Below, piece after piece: positions 1-10,900 of a stretch of 64,000 bases of DNA. Numbering within the stretch: position 1 is the first letter of the stretch; every line of letters starts with the position of its first letter. Source of the DNA: Scolanthus callimorphus. Lineage: Eukaryota > Cnidaria > Anthozoa > Actiniaria > Edwardsiidae. Both the position numbers and the translations under genes were made by a program. Under the pieces are notes generated by a model. It searched no databases. It was not told where the DNA came from and saw only the letters and a program-made list of their open reading frames with translations. The stretch lies in the NCBI GenBank assembly GCA_033964015.1, contig CM066912.1:9540015-9604014 (forward strand). The letters run 5' to 3'.

Positions 1-205
1 TATTTCTTTTGTTCCTCTTTGCTTAGTTTAAAGTATTTAGCATCATTAGTTCTTCGACATTCCCAAAATCAATAACTATAGGGTGAAGGGTGTCCTTTCC
101 ATTATCTGTTATTATTACATTATCACCTTTAATGTCATTGTGGAGCAGGGAAATACCATGGATGTGCTCTATAGCATCAGCAATTTCCTTATTAATAATA
201 TACAC
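1..205 (-). CDS. Protein kinase exon with catalytic loop and DFG motif (partial, probably frameshifted)
   Basis: On the minus strand this stretch encodes part of a eukaryotic protein kinase. Visible are the catalytic loop HNDIKGDN (catalytic Asp and the downstream Asn) and VIDFGN, the DFG magnesium-binding motif, in the correct order and spacing. It follows two other kinase exons on the same strand (2663-2844 and 1233-1385), so it is read as the third exon of one gene that runs off the left edge. The frame in use stops at 23-25. Shifting by one base around positions 45-52 opens a frame reading KYFKLSKEEQKKY, the kind of sequence expected after DFG in this kinase type. A one-base indel (pseudogene or sequence error) is therefore likely. 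No acceptor in phase with the upstream exon was found. It looks tyrosine-kinase-like (TKL-like), but the substrate is unknown. Confidence 0.62.
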
Positions 206-1063
206 GCAAAAATTTCTCGATTCTGATTGGTCGAGAGTAGTGCAATTTCAATGTAATTTCAGTGCAAAAAAATGTAATTTCAGTGCAAATTACAAATTTC
301 TCGCTTTCTTATTGGCTTATACAACAATGGATTTTGCGTACGAGCCAATCAAATGCGCGCTAGCTGAATCACGCCACTCGATTCTGTTGAGCCAGCCAAG
401 ATGGAGATCGATTGCATGGAGGGAGAAAAATCGGTTTCTTTTCATGAAATTCATCTTCCGAAAATTGTGGAAAGCAAAATGTGAATTCCTTATGGACTTA
501 AGCAAGACTAGTTTTAGTTTGGGTTCTTTGTTATGGAAGGAAATGAAGGAAAATCTTCGTTGACTGTGAATCTAGCGGGAAAAATGAAGTGCACAAGTCT
601 ACACGAAAGCACTTGATACGGAAAGATTCCCGGGGTCAAATTCCTGTAAAACTTCGTTGTTTAGCTGTTACAAGAAAGTTTACACAAGAGCTAAGACTTC
701 ATGTATGTCTTCTGTGGAAGCTATGTTTACCTGGACAATATTTTGCTTGTTTTGGTTGACCGAACACAAACAATTATTTTGGTAATATTCAAAATCAATT
801 CAAAATCAAAACTGAAAGAAACCTACCAGTAAATTCAGGCGCTGATATGTTATTTTACCTTGGAATCGGAAATAAATTTGATGATTGACAAAACAGAATT
901 CCACCTGTTCCTTTTAAATGAAATTGTTGTGTCAAGTTCATTTTATTTAAGCTTGTCAAGTTAGGTTTTGTAAATTTTGCTCGTTTGTCTGGCATGCGTT
1001 CGGTGCATAATGTGGCCGCTTGAAACATGTCTTTCTCTGAAAATTTTTGCAGGTATATTATAA
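206..1063. other. Intron or intergenic DNA, no gene seen
   Basis: AT-rich sequence between kinase exons. It holds a short direct repeat of an AATTTCAGTGCAAA-like motif near 250-290 and a TTCTGATTGG-type stretch typical of dispersed repeats in this window. The open frames here have no recognisable protein features. Confidence 0.4.
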
Positions 1064-1065
1064 TA

Positions 1066-1234
1066 AGTAATCATACGACTTTTCTCGTGCAATTTGAAAT
1101 TAATTTGCACTTGTGAGTTTTTCAAAAAGCTCAAATTGCACTCGCCCTAACGGGCTCGTGCAATTTTGATACTTTTTGAAAAACTCACTCGTGCAAATTA
1201 ATTTCAAATTGCACTCGAAGTCGTATGATTACCT
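1066..1234. repeat. Foldback (MITE-like) element abutting a kinase splice donor
   Basis: Near-palindromic element. The left arm starts TAATCATACGACTT and continues through TTGAAATTAATTTGCAC and GAGTTTTTCAAAAAG. The right arm is its inverse and ends AAGTCGTATGATTA. Arms are about 65 bp with a ~35-bp centre. It has no coding capacity. Its right end overlaps the predicted donor of the middle kinase exon. Confidence 0.75.
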
Positions 1235-1385
1235 ATACAAATTCTGGCAACATGAGATTGAAGTGTCAGGATCTTCTGATGTACTGCATCACTGAGGGTT
1301 ACACATTTCCCTTCAATTCCATGAAACTGGGTAACTAGAAGAAGTGGTGCACCAGTGAGACAGACTCCAAACAGCAAAGGTAGAC
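1233..1385 (-). CDS. Protein kinase middle exon (hinge region)
   Basis: Read on the minus strand, the exon begins after an AG acceptor at 1387-1386 with GLPLLFGVCLTGAPLLLV and continues TQFHG. This is the beta4-beta5/hinge region of a kinase N-lobe. The junction with the upstream exon is in phase: that exon ends HP plus one base, giving HPG-LP. The suggested donor is ATAG|GTAATC, whose GT lies in the end of the foldback element at 1066-1234. An alternative donor lies about 6 bases upstream. Both leave phase 1, which does not match the acceptor I can see for the 1-205 exon, so either a small exon is missed or the gene is damaged. Confidence 0.6.
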
Positions 1386-1419
1386 CTTTGTATAAAAACA
1401 TACAAAATATTAAATGCAT

Positions 1420-1921
1420 GTCTCTATAATTATTTGCTTTTACAAGCTTGGTTAAATATAAATAATATGTTGTCTTTACTCTAAATACTTTATATTCTCT
1501 TTCCCCTATGTAGAGTCTCTTAAGTAGGAATTGAAATTATGTGTTTTGTCGCCTGTTGAACTTTGTCGAGTTCCTTTTTTCCCTCATTCACTACTTCCTA
1601 TTGTTTTATTTTCTATTCAGCATTTGAAATCCAAGTACCCAATTATTTTGATTGTTCAGCCATCTTGTATGTCTGCAATTTTACAAATTTCAGACCCCCC
1701 TACAAAATTGCTCCTAAAAATAATTATATGCAACTTATATGTATTTAGGGCACTGGAATATTTGGCCTACTGCTGCGAGTAGGAGTGTTGTCTGGTCCAA
1801 TTGTTGTTTGTATTATTTTTCTGCATGCACCTATCAATATCATTAATGTTTTAATTTCCTCCTGTTGAAAAAAGGGGGGGGGGAGATTTCAAATTTGAAC
1901 ATGAGAAGATAAATTTCATGT
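1420..1921. other. Non-coding, nothing recognised
   Basis: AT-rich intronic DNA of the kinase locus with a short G tract near 1877. No coding, RNA or repeat structure could be supported. Confidence 0.4.
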
Positions 1922-2289
1922 TATTTTTTTCCGAGAGGGCACAGTAACAAATTCTGTATTCTGATTGGTTCTTAGAGCACATGCACTGGCAATATTTTCC
2001 TATCTCTGATCTAGGTCACAGTAACCATGCTTGTTTTCATCGAAAAAATCAATTTTAGAGTTGGAAAAAATATATGTTATTTACCGGCTGGGAGGTCTGT
2101 AATAGGGAAAAACTGTGATCGAGGGCTGGAAAATGTTGACCGACGCCGGAGGCCGAGGTCAGCATTTTCCAGGCCAAGGTCACAGTTTTTGCCTATACAG
2201 ACCCACCTAAAGCCGGTAAATAACTTATTTATTTTTTTCCAACTCTAAGAATGCAGAATTTGTTACCGTGCCCTCTAGGAAAAAAATAA
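1922..2289. repeat. Foldback element, first of two related copies
   Basis: Inverted-repeat element. The outer arms CCGAGAGGGCACAGTAAC and GTTACCGTGCCCTCTAGG pair. Further in, TTAGAGTTGGAAAAAA pairs with TTTTTTCCAACTCTAA, and TTATTTACCGGCT pairs with AGCCGGTAAATAA. The core contains GGAAAATGTTGACC and its inverse. No ORF belongs to it. Confidence 0.7.
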
Positions 2290-2455
2290 AATAAGTTATT
2301 TACTGACTTTAGGTCAGTCTATATAGGGAAAATACTGTGACCTTGGCCTGGAAAATGTTGACCTCAGCCTCTGGCCTTGGTCAACATTTTCAAGCCATCT
2401 ATTACAGTTTTTCCCTATATATGGACCTTCAAGCCAGTAAATAACATATATATCT
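2290..2455. repeat. Second, diverged copy of the foldback core
   Basis: A 160-bp palindrome related to the core of the preceding element: AGTTATTTACTGACTT on the left pairs with AAGCCAGTAAATAAC on the right. The centre carries GGAAAATGTTGACCTCAG and its approximate inverse. It directly abuts the first copy, giving two related palindromes in tandem. Confidence 0.65.
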
Positions 2456-2662
2456 ACAAGCGTCAATGTGTTATTCTGCTTTATTATATAAACATGGCCA
2501 ATACTGTTTTTGTGAAAAAATGTTCGATTGGATGAATTTGCAGTTAGTGGGCATTATTGTAATTTTTCACGTGTGTGAATTACAATATTTCTCAGTGGCC
2601 AAAATCCTGATAAAGCATTAAAGTTTATATAGTAAAGTTCTATATTCTTGATCTCACCATAC

Positions 2663-2844
2663 CTGGATGGTTCAGCTTATTAAGGACCGAAGCCTCCCAA
2701 ACAACCTCATCTTTTGAAACATGTGGTTTAAATTGCTTTACAGCAACGACAATTCCACGGTAGTCCATCCTGATACATTCACCAAAACAGCCCCTTCCAA
2801 TCATTACCTTGTCACTACCATCCAAACTTCTTTTTTGGATTTCC
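2663..2844 (-). CDS. Protein kinase N-lobe exon (glycine loop and VAVK)
   Basis: The exon is bounded by a strong acceptor (TTTATTGCAG, AG at 2846-2845) and the donor CCAG|GTATGG. It encodes the glycine-rich loop GRGCFGEC, the ATP-anchoring lysine in IVVAVKQFK, and the alpha-C region VVWEASVLNKLNHP with its conserved Glu. It joins in phase to the exon at 1233-1385. The encoded lobe looks TKL/tyrosine-kinase-like. The upstream part of the gene is not visible: immediately upstream on this strand is a truncated LINE whose reverse transcriptase runs open into this exon. That fused frame is fortuitous or a fossil junction, not a normal protein. Confidence 0.7.
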
Positions 2845-3889
2845 CTGCAATAAAGCAAATTATCAAAAGCTTTTTGAAAGTCAATAAACAACGCAAGCCC
2901 GGGAATATCCTCTTTTTCAGTTACATAAAAAAGATCATTTATCAATCGAATGTTTTCCCCAATATATCTTCCTTTGATGTATCCAGTCTGATTTGGCTGT
3001 ATAATTTGAGGTAAAACTGCTTTTATTCTTTTAGCAATGGCTGCAGTTGCAATTTTATAATCTGTATTCAGTAACGTAATTGGTCTCCAGTTTTCTAGTT
3101 TCATAAGAGCTTTATTTTTCTTTGGTATAAGGGAGATAATACCTCTTCTTTGTTCTATAGACATTTTCCCACTCACGAAAGCCCAGTTAAAGCTTTCAAC
3201 TAAACAATCACCAATGAGATCCCAGAAATGTTTATAAAACTCGTAGGAAAGTCCGTCAGTACCTGGGGATTTATCCTTTTGAGTGTTTTTCAGCACAGCT
3301 AAACATTCGTCAGAAGTTAACAATCCTTCACAACTTTTAGACTGACCGTCATCTAATACTTTAATACTTCCACCGCCTGTGAAAGGTTCCAGATTTTCTG
3401 CAAAATCCTCCGCGTTTAAAATAGAAGAATATAACTCTTCGTAAAAGTTCTGTTGAGCTGACAAAATATCTTCTGCATTTTTAATAACTTTATCATCTAT
3501 TTCTAATCGTTGAATGTGTTTTACATTATAATTATGTTTTTCTAAATTGAAAAAGTATCGCGAGCTTTTCTCTCCAAATTCATACCATCTCACCTTGCTT
3601 CTTATTCTACATCCTTGAGTCTTCTCTTTGAGGATGTTGTCTAACTCTTTTTTATGCTTATAATATTCTGACAAATTATCTTTTGTTGGAGCCTGCTCCG
3701 TGATTCTCCTCAACTGATTTACTTTGATTATCAAATCAAACTCTTTGTGTCTGCGCTGGTTCATTTTCCTTTTGCTAAATCGGAATACAAACGACCTAAT
3801 TTCCATTTTCACCATCCCATTTAATACCACTGTCTAAATTTGAGTCATCATTATTATATTTTTCAATGAATTTGGGAATTTCTTTCCTA
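2845..3889 (-). mobile_element. LINE (non-LTR retrotransposon) ORF2 fragment: linker and 5' half of reverse transcriptase
   Basis: The minus-strand frame from 3830 encodes a LINE ORF2 segment. It contains CRIRSKVRWYEFGEKSSRYF (linker upstream of RT), SPGTDGLSYEFYK, GIISLIPKKN, WRPITLLNTDYKI, QTGYIKGRYIGENIR and FIDFQKAFD (RT motif A). It stops there, a few bases from the kinase exon acceptor, so motif B, the YADD box and the whole 3' end are missing. Upstream (3830-3889) the same ORF continues in another frame, so there is a frameshift near 3820. The 5' continuation is across the BEL insertion at 12064-12430. Loss of the 3' end is unusual for target-primed elements, which normally lose the 5' end. 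Confidence 0.85.
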
Positions 3890-3894
3890 AGAGA
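3890..3894. repeat. Target-site duplication of BEL element, left copy (AGAGA)
   Basis: AGAGA directly precedes the TG of the left LTR. The same five bases follow the CA of the right LTR at 12059-12063. Five base pairs is the usual size for BEL/Pao integrases. Confidence 0.92.
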
Positions 3895-4769
3895 TGTAAT
3901 TCCCAATTACATTAGGCGGGATTCTTGGTGCTATGGTGCAATCGAACTCGTCTTGATAATTTTTTATACAGTTTATTTACGTTGAATATGATACATTCGG
4001 TTGAAGAGATTTGATACGATGGGGTTATAGTAGATGAAATGACAATAACGACGATGATGACGGTTCGAACTGAAATAAATGTTACAAACCGAACTATAGC
4101 AAATCACAAATCAAGCAAACACGAAAGGTTACATATAGTGTAATAGTATTTGCAGGCGGCACAGGGGTATTTGCTCTCCGTAGGCAAATACTGGGAAAGT
4201 GAGCCAAACTACGCGTAGGCGGTGCCGCATGCATATACACTTTGCGATAACAAATATGATAGTTACAAATTCTAGCAAGAATGATCATACAAGGTTTGCA
4301 TAACCTAAGGGACATATACACAATATCCAAAAATCAATGCATAATATGACGTCCAAATGTTGTACAATATAACGAGATTAAGTCTGTATTTAGTGCTTTA
4401 CCCATGTTGCACTTGAATTGAATATGAAATCACGCGAGCTAGTAATAATTTGTCACAAGAACATAGTTTATAGATTTGCTTACTAGTCATTGTAGATGGT
4501 TTAATAATGAGAATAGGTTGACTTACTTTGTCTACGCAGCACCAAGTAGGATCGATGATTGTAGATTTGCAAATGGTTGATATATTGACTATAAATTGTG
4601 GCGTGTCTACCACGGTCGACTATATGAGCTATATAAATCCTACCAAGGCGTGCTTGACATTTTAGAAGTGATAACCTGTCATAACTAGTGAACTAATCTA
4701 TTTACTTATCAGTGGTAAATTTATCGAAATTAATACTCTTGACATAAAGAACAAATTTCAAACCCAACA
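3895..4769 (-). repeat. BEL 3' LTR
   Basis: 875-bp LTR, nearly identical to 11183-12058. In window orientation it runs TGTAATTCCC to ACCCAACA. The open frame inside it (about 4094-4330 minus) recurs exactly in the other LTR and has no recognisable domain, so it is not called as a gene. Confidence 0.93.
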
Positions 4770-4782
4770 TTCCGGCCCCTTA
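4770..4782 (-). promoter_or_regulatory. Polypurine tract of the BEL element
   Basis: In element sense AAGGGGCCGGAA lies immediately before the 3' LTR (TGTTGGG). This is the expected position and composition for the plus-strand primer. Confidence 0.7.
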
Positions 4783-4911
4783 AATGCGTACTAAGGGAAA
4801 GCATTTATAATCATGTATATAAGACTAGGGATTGAAATTTTAGACTAAATATAAGATACAATAATGATAATGGTTATATAAATGTTCATGATAAAGTGTT
4901 CAGTGTTCGTT

Positions 4912-7900
4912 TTACTTATCGTCAGTAGTAGATCCATCCGCAGCCTCCAGAAGAACAATCTTGTCGATTGGACGAACTAGCGTAGATGCTCTCGTTTTCA
5001 TCTTCACGCTGCGCACCAGTCCATCCCTCCGGTTGGTGTACACCTCTACGATGCGCCCAAGGGACCATGAGCTGCGTGGGGTCTTCTCGTCCACGATCAA
5101 CACAATGTCGTTCACTTGGAAGTTTCTCTGTTGTCCAATCCACTTCTGACGTTCTTGAAGTAGGGGAAGGTATTCTCGAATCCAGCGACGCCAGAATATG
5201 TCAGCGAGGTATTGTACTTGTCGCCAACGTCGCTGAATGCAGTTATCGCTCTTGTTGAAGATTCCCGGGGGAACTGCAGGGCCTGCGTGTAGTAGGAGCA
5301 GGTGATTCGGTGTGAGTGGCTCCATGTCACGTGGGTCGTCCGACACTTTGGTAATTGGTCTGCTATTTAAGATAGACTCCACCTCACACATAAGCGTATT
5401 CAAGCCTTCGTCATCTAGTGTTTGCTCCCGAATTACCGCCTTCATGACTTTCCTTGCCGATCGAATACAGCGCTCCCATACTCCTCCGTGATGGGATCCG
5501 GCTGGTGGGTTGAAGGTCCATTTGATGCTTTGCTGTAGGAGGTAATCGTGGATCTGTGCTTGATTCCATTCTTCGATGGCTTCCTTGATCTCTCGCTCGC
5601 CTTTTACAAAGTTTCCTCCGTTATCAGAACGCATTTCAAGGGGTTGCCCTCTCCTTGCGATGAATCGGCGCATGGCGTCGATAAACGACTCTGTGTCTAG
5701 CGAGTGCGCAACCTCGATATGTACGGCGCGAATAGTAAGACAGGTGAATAGTACGCCATATCTCTTCACCTTCACTCTCCCTCGACGCACTTCGAACGGA
5801 CCAAAGCAGTCTACTCCAACATACGAAAACGGTGGCTTTGATGGGGTCACTCGATCTATTGGGAGACTAGCCATCTTTTGTTGTGCAGCAGGCGCTTGGC
5901 GTTTTCTGCAGCTAACACAGACATTGAGTATTCCTCGTATTGTAGATCGCGCATTGATAACCCAGAATCTCTCTCTCATCAGGGAGAGCGTGTGTTCGAG
6001 ACCAGAGTGGCCGGACAGGTGATGGTAGTGCCTTGTGATTAGCTTAACAATGTAGTGGTTCTTTGGTAGCACTATGGGGTGTTGTTTTTCGGTTTCAATG
6101 GGGGCGTGGTGGAGTCGTCCTCCAACACGTATCAGGCCGTCAATTAATACTGGATCCAGCCTGTATAGGGAACTGCTCTTCCGAACATCGGTTCTCTTTC
6201 GCTCGCTTTTCTGGGGATCGGCTGGTTTCAGGTTGCGAAACTCCTCACTAAAGGAACGCTTCTGGACGTGTATTAGAAGGGCCACCTCAGCGTTTTGCAA
6301 CTCGTCTACTTCTATAGGTGTGATATTTCTTGCGTCTTGGAGACTAACTTGTTCACCAGCCTTTCTCTTCATCACAGCTTGCTGAAGCTTTCTTTTGTAA
6401 CGCAATATCCAAGCAGTCGCCTTTCTGAGTCTATTCCATGACGAAAAACGCTCTATCATCCCTGTGATGGGGTCGGTTGTCACGTCAGTTGCGCAGACTA
6501 TTATCTCTTTCTTTACCTCTGGGTCGTTATCTGCAACCGGTCCGAGGTTTGCGGGTTGTTCTGGCCATGCGTGTGGTTGCTGGTAGAGAAAAGCAGGACC
6601 ACTCGTCCAACGGGGGTTGAGAATGAAAGCATCGACTGACATTCCTCTTGACGCTTCATCAGCTGGATTCAATGCTGTGTTGATGTAACGCCACTGAGTA
6701 TCTTTAGATTGGCTCAGTATCTTGGCGACTCTGTTAGCTACAAAGACTTGGTAGCGTCTGTCCCTGTTTCTGATATAACGGAGGACGCACGTGCTATCCG
6801 TCCAAAAGGTCGATTGCTCAAGTGGAAGGGTGATTTCCTTCTTTATCATGGCGTCTAGCTTCGTTGCTAAGACGGCAGCTGTCAACTCCAAACGAGGGAT
6901 TGTCACATGCTTAAGAGGGGCAAGTCTTGACTTAGCCATCACGAGTGCGCATGTTATCAGGCCGGACTGGCTTACGAGACGAAGGTATGAGACTGCTCCG
7001 TATCCGAGCTCTGATGCATCTGAAAAATGATGGAGTTCACAGGAATTGATCGATTGGAAGCCATCTGGTTGAAAACAGCGTTTGATGTCGAAGTTTTCTA
7101 ACTTAGGTAAGTCAGTAAGCCAATTTCGCCACTCCTTCATCTCCTTTTCTGGAATCGGGTCGTCCCATTTCAACTTCTTTCGACTGAGTTCTTGCAAGAT
7201 CAGTTTTGCCGGTAGGATGACTGGGCTAACGAAGCCTAGAGGGTCGTACAATGAGCTTATGATTGAAAGGATTCCTCTTCTTGTTTCGGGTTTTTCTTTG
7301 ATTGATATTTTGAAGCCAAATGTATCATCCTCCACCTTCCACTGCACTCCGAGAGCGCGCTCTATCAGGTTGTGGTCGAAGTCCAGATTTTTTACCGCAG
7401 CGGCTCTCTCGGACTCGGGAATGGATTGGAGAACTGATCGCTCATTAGACAGCCATTTGGTTAGGCGGAAACCACCTTTAGCCAAGAGTGCTCGAAGTTG
7501 AGATGAGAGCTGAACTGCTTCTGTTTTGGTGGCCACGGACTTCAAGCAATCATCGACATAAAAATTGGACAACACTGTCTCCACGGTAGCTCGATCAAAT
7601 TCATGCTCGTTATCCTTGGCGGTTCTCTGTAGTGCAAAATTCGCACAGCTGGGTGATGATGTCGCGCCAAACAGGTGCACACACATCTGAAACTCGGTAG
7701 GGGGGCTGTCCAGATCGTAGCTATCCCACCATAGAAACCGTAAGTAGTTGCAGTCGTCTGGCCGGACTCGAACTTGATGGAACATGGCTTCAATATCTGC
7801 CATCAGGGCCACTGGCTGCTCTCTGAAGCGAGTAAGGACGCCAACAAGTGAGTTAGTGAGGTCCGGCCCCTGTAACAGCGTGTCGTTAAGAGATGTTCCG

Positions 7901-10900
7901 CGCCACTTTGCCGAGCAGTCCCAGACAAGACGGAACTTATCTGGCTTCTTTGGATTCCAGACATTGTGGTATGGCAGATAGAATGCGGGAGTGCCTTCAA
8001 TATCTTCTAGTGGTACTTGTCTTGCGTGACCCCTTGACACTAAATCTTGGATAAAGGCCTTGTACTTCTGGAACTGCGCTTCGTCTCCTTGTAGTTTTTT
8101 CTTTACATAACGTAAGCGGTGCTCAGCCATAGATCTATTGTTGTCTAAGGAGGGCGGGTAGGTTTTCCATGGCAGCCCTATTTCATAATGTGAGTCCTTG
8201 AGAGTAACGGTTTTCTCCATTATGTCTAAGGCTTGTTTATCGTTGCGTGACATCGTACTGTCATCGTGTGCGACATCGTTAAATTCTAATTCACAAAAAC
8301 GCGCAAACTGCTGACTCAGCTCCGCGTCGGCTCTTATGAAACTCGATGTATGAGCCAGTCTTTCTGCATGCCTTCCTAGGGGTCCGTTCACCGTCCAGCC
8401 TAGTAGGGTGCGAGTGGCGTAAGGACTTCCTTTAGCCCCCACTCTTATGTCGTGAGGTTGGAGAGCCTCAGGAACATCGCTACCGATTAGAAGGCCAACA
8501 CCCGCATCAAGGGGTGACAGTTCGATGTGTTGCAAGTGCGGCCATTGTTCTAGGTCTTCGCGTGTAACGACATCTTCTTTGGTTACTGGTAGCGTTTCGA
8601 TAGAGAAAACTGATGGGAGATAGATTTGGTTCTCCTCTTTGAGATCTAAAACTTCTAAACTGACAACAGAGGACGTTAAAGGTGCATTTGTGCTGTGTAA
8701 AGTAGTAAGCGATAAGCTGGTCAAGTTCCCTTGAATGCCTAGTTTGTTTATTAGATCCTGAGTGCAAAAAGTAGTGTTTGATCCATTGTCCAGGAATGCA
8801 TAAGTATCCACCGTCTTTGGTTTTCCCGGTACTCTGACACGTACTGGAACTATGGCGAGGCCAGTTACTGAGCTAGGACGACTGGTTGACATACTAACAA
8901 ACCCATTTCTCACTTCTTCTTGGTTTAATCCACTGGACTCGTTTTGACTTGCGCTCGTAGCGTTTGTACGCGCTTGTGAAGGGTTACTGCCAGTCGCCCT
9001 TGCTGTCGACACTGGATGCAGAAAGGTCGAGTGTTTAGAGGTGCAGCCATCGACCTTACAGAAACTATCCTTTTGACAGTTGTGTGCGAAATGACCAGAA
9101 TATAAACAATTATTGCACAATTTTTTCTCTAGAACAAACTTTTGCCTAGCCTGGACAGATTGGTTGCGGAACCTCTCGCAGCGCGTTAGCCAGTGGTCAC
9201 TATCGCACAGCGGGCATTTAGGCTTTGGTCTGTCTCCTTCTGGTTTTGGCCTATTACCGTCCGGTAGAGGATTACTATTAATTCCGTAATTAACAGCTGA
9301 CCTTTGTTGTCTTGGGTTGGGTTGTTTGTTAGTTTGGTTGGGAGCTTGTTTGAGCTTAGGAGCTTCTACTTTTCCAAAGATAGGATGGCTGGCCGCTCGA
9401 GCCTTCTGGCTGACGAACTTAGTTACGTCTTCGATCGTGACGTCTCTGTCTTCCTTCTCCACTATACTGTCTACCACCTCGCGCCACCTTAACTTGAGGC
9501 CATAGGGAAGCCGACCTATTATCTTTTGTAAACTATCTTGACTATCTAATTTCGTAAGACATTTGAGTTCCTTTAGTGTATTTGTGCAGCTGGTCAGGCT
9601 AGTAGAGAACCCTTGTAGGGCAGCGTTGTCTTCTGCCTTGATCGGGGGTCCTTCGGTCAATTTCAGTACTAAAGCGGTGGCTATCCGGTAGTTCTGGCCG
9701 TATCTCTCTTTCAACAGACGTCTGGCATGGGTATAGCCGTCTTCTTCATGCATGGGCAGGCAACTGCGCATCAGGTCTTGTACTTGGCCCGATGTGTGTT
9801 GGATCAAGTAGAAAAGACGAGCGCTTGCACTCGGCGTTTTCCTTTCGATGAGGAGTTCGAACGCTCTGATGAAGCTACTGTATTCAGCCGGATCGCCACT
9901 AAATACTTGCAAACTAGGTTGTGGTAAAGTCAACGAAGTCACGCTCTGTTGTTGTTGTTCCACGAGCAATTGTAGGGCGTGGCTCTGTCGGTCCTGGTTT
10001 TCCATTAGCCTTGACACAAGCTCCTCTTGTAGAGTGCTAGCATTTTGGTTCAAAGCGGGCTCAACCTTTTGCCATGCGGTAGGACTGGGTTGTGGTGGGT
10101 TCGGTTTGTAATTGCTGACCAGGGGGGACGGCTCCGTTGATGAAATACCATAGATTGGATAGCTTTGGGATTCTGGTGGGGGCCCATTTCCCAGCTTGTA
10201 GGAGACTGGGTCGGGTTTGACCGATGGACCAGGAGACACATCCTTGTAGGGCAAAGGAGTAGAACTATATTGCTCCAGAGAAGGAGAAAGACTAAAGTTG
10301 TTGTAGCCGTGACCCCCGGAAGGGCCAGCGGCTGCGTTGACAGCTGTGAGGCCTGTAGGCTTTTGGCCGTTAAGGGAAGAAATATATGGCACTTGGGCTA
10401 AATGTGCCTTAATCATGGCGGCCTCTTCGGCCTCCGCCTTTTCGTAGGCCCTTTTATCGGCCTCCGCAGCGTTTATTTCTGTCTGCAATTCAATCTCCGC
10501 CTTCTTTTGTTGTATTTCGAGCTCTTTCGCTTGTAAAGCGTGTAAGCTTTTGAGAGAAGCAGCTGTGGCCTCAAGAGCTGCTTGTTTTGCTGCTGCTCTC
10601 GCTTTCGAGCTCGAAGAACTCTTATTAGATCGCGAGGAGATTATCGAGCCTAAATTAGTTACCGAGTCCTGCGCTAGTATTTCGGTGCTTGTTTCTGCCA
10701 ACAACTTTGAACTTCCTGATGTTTGAGTGACACGAGACTTCAGTTCTTTCTCTAGGCACGCGATGTTCTCAACAACGCATCGATAATTTTTTATAGAATT
10801 TTCTATCTCCTTTTCATCAGTTAGTTGTTTATGGTATGTCTCGTGTGCCTTTTGGAAAACACGGAAAGCTTTTCTTGCTTTGTGGGCGGATTCGTAGATG

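Noticed and set aside
2640..3830. A genuine 396-residue reverse transcriptase-kinase fusion protein
   Set aside because: A strong acceptor separates the parts, the LINE portion is truncated and frameshifted upstream, and kinase exon phases fit normal splicing.
4094..4330. 78-codon frame repeated identically at 11382-11618
   Set aside because: It is inside the LTRs and identical because the LTRs are; no protein features.
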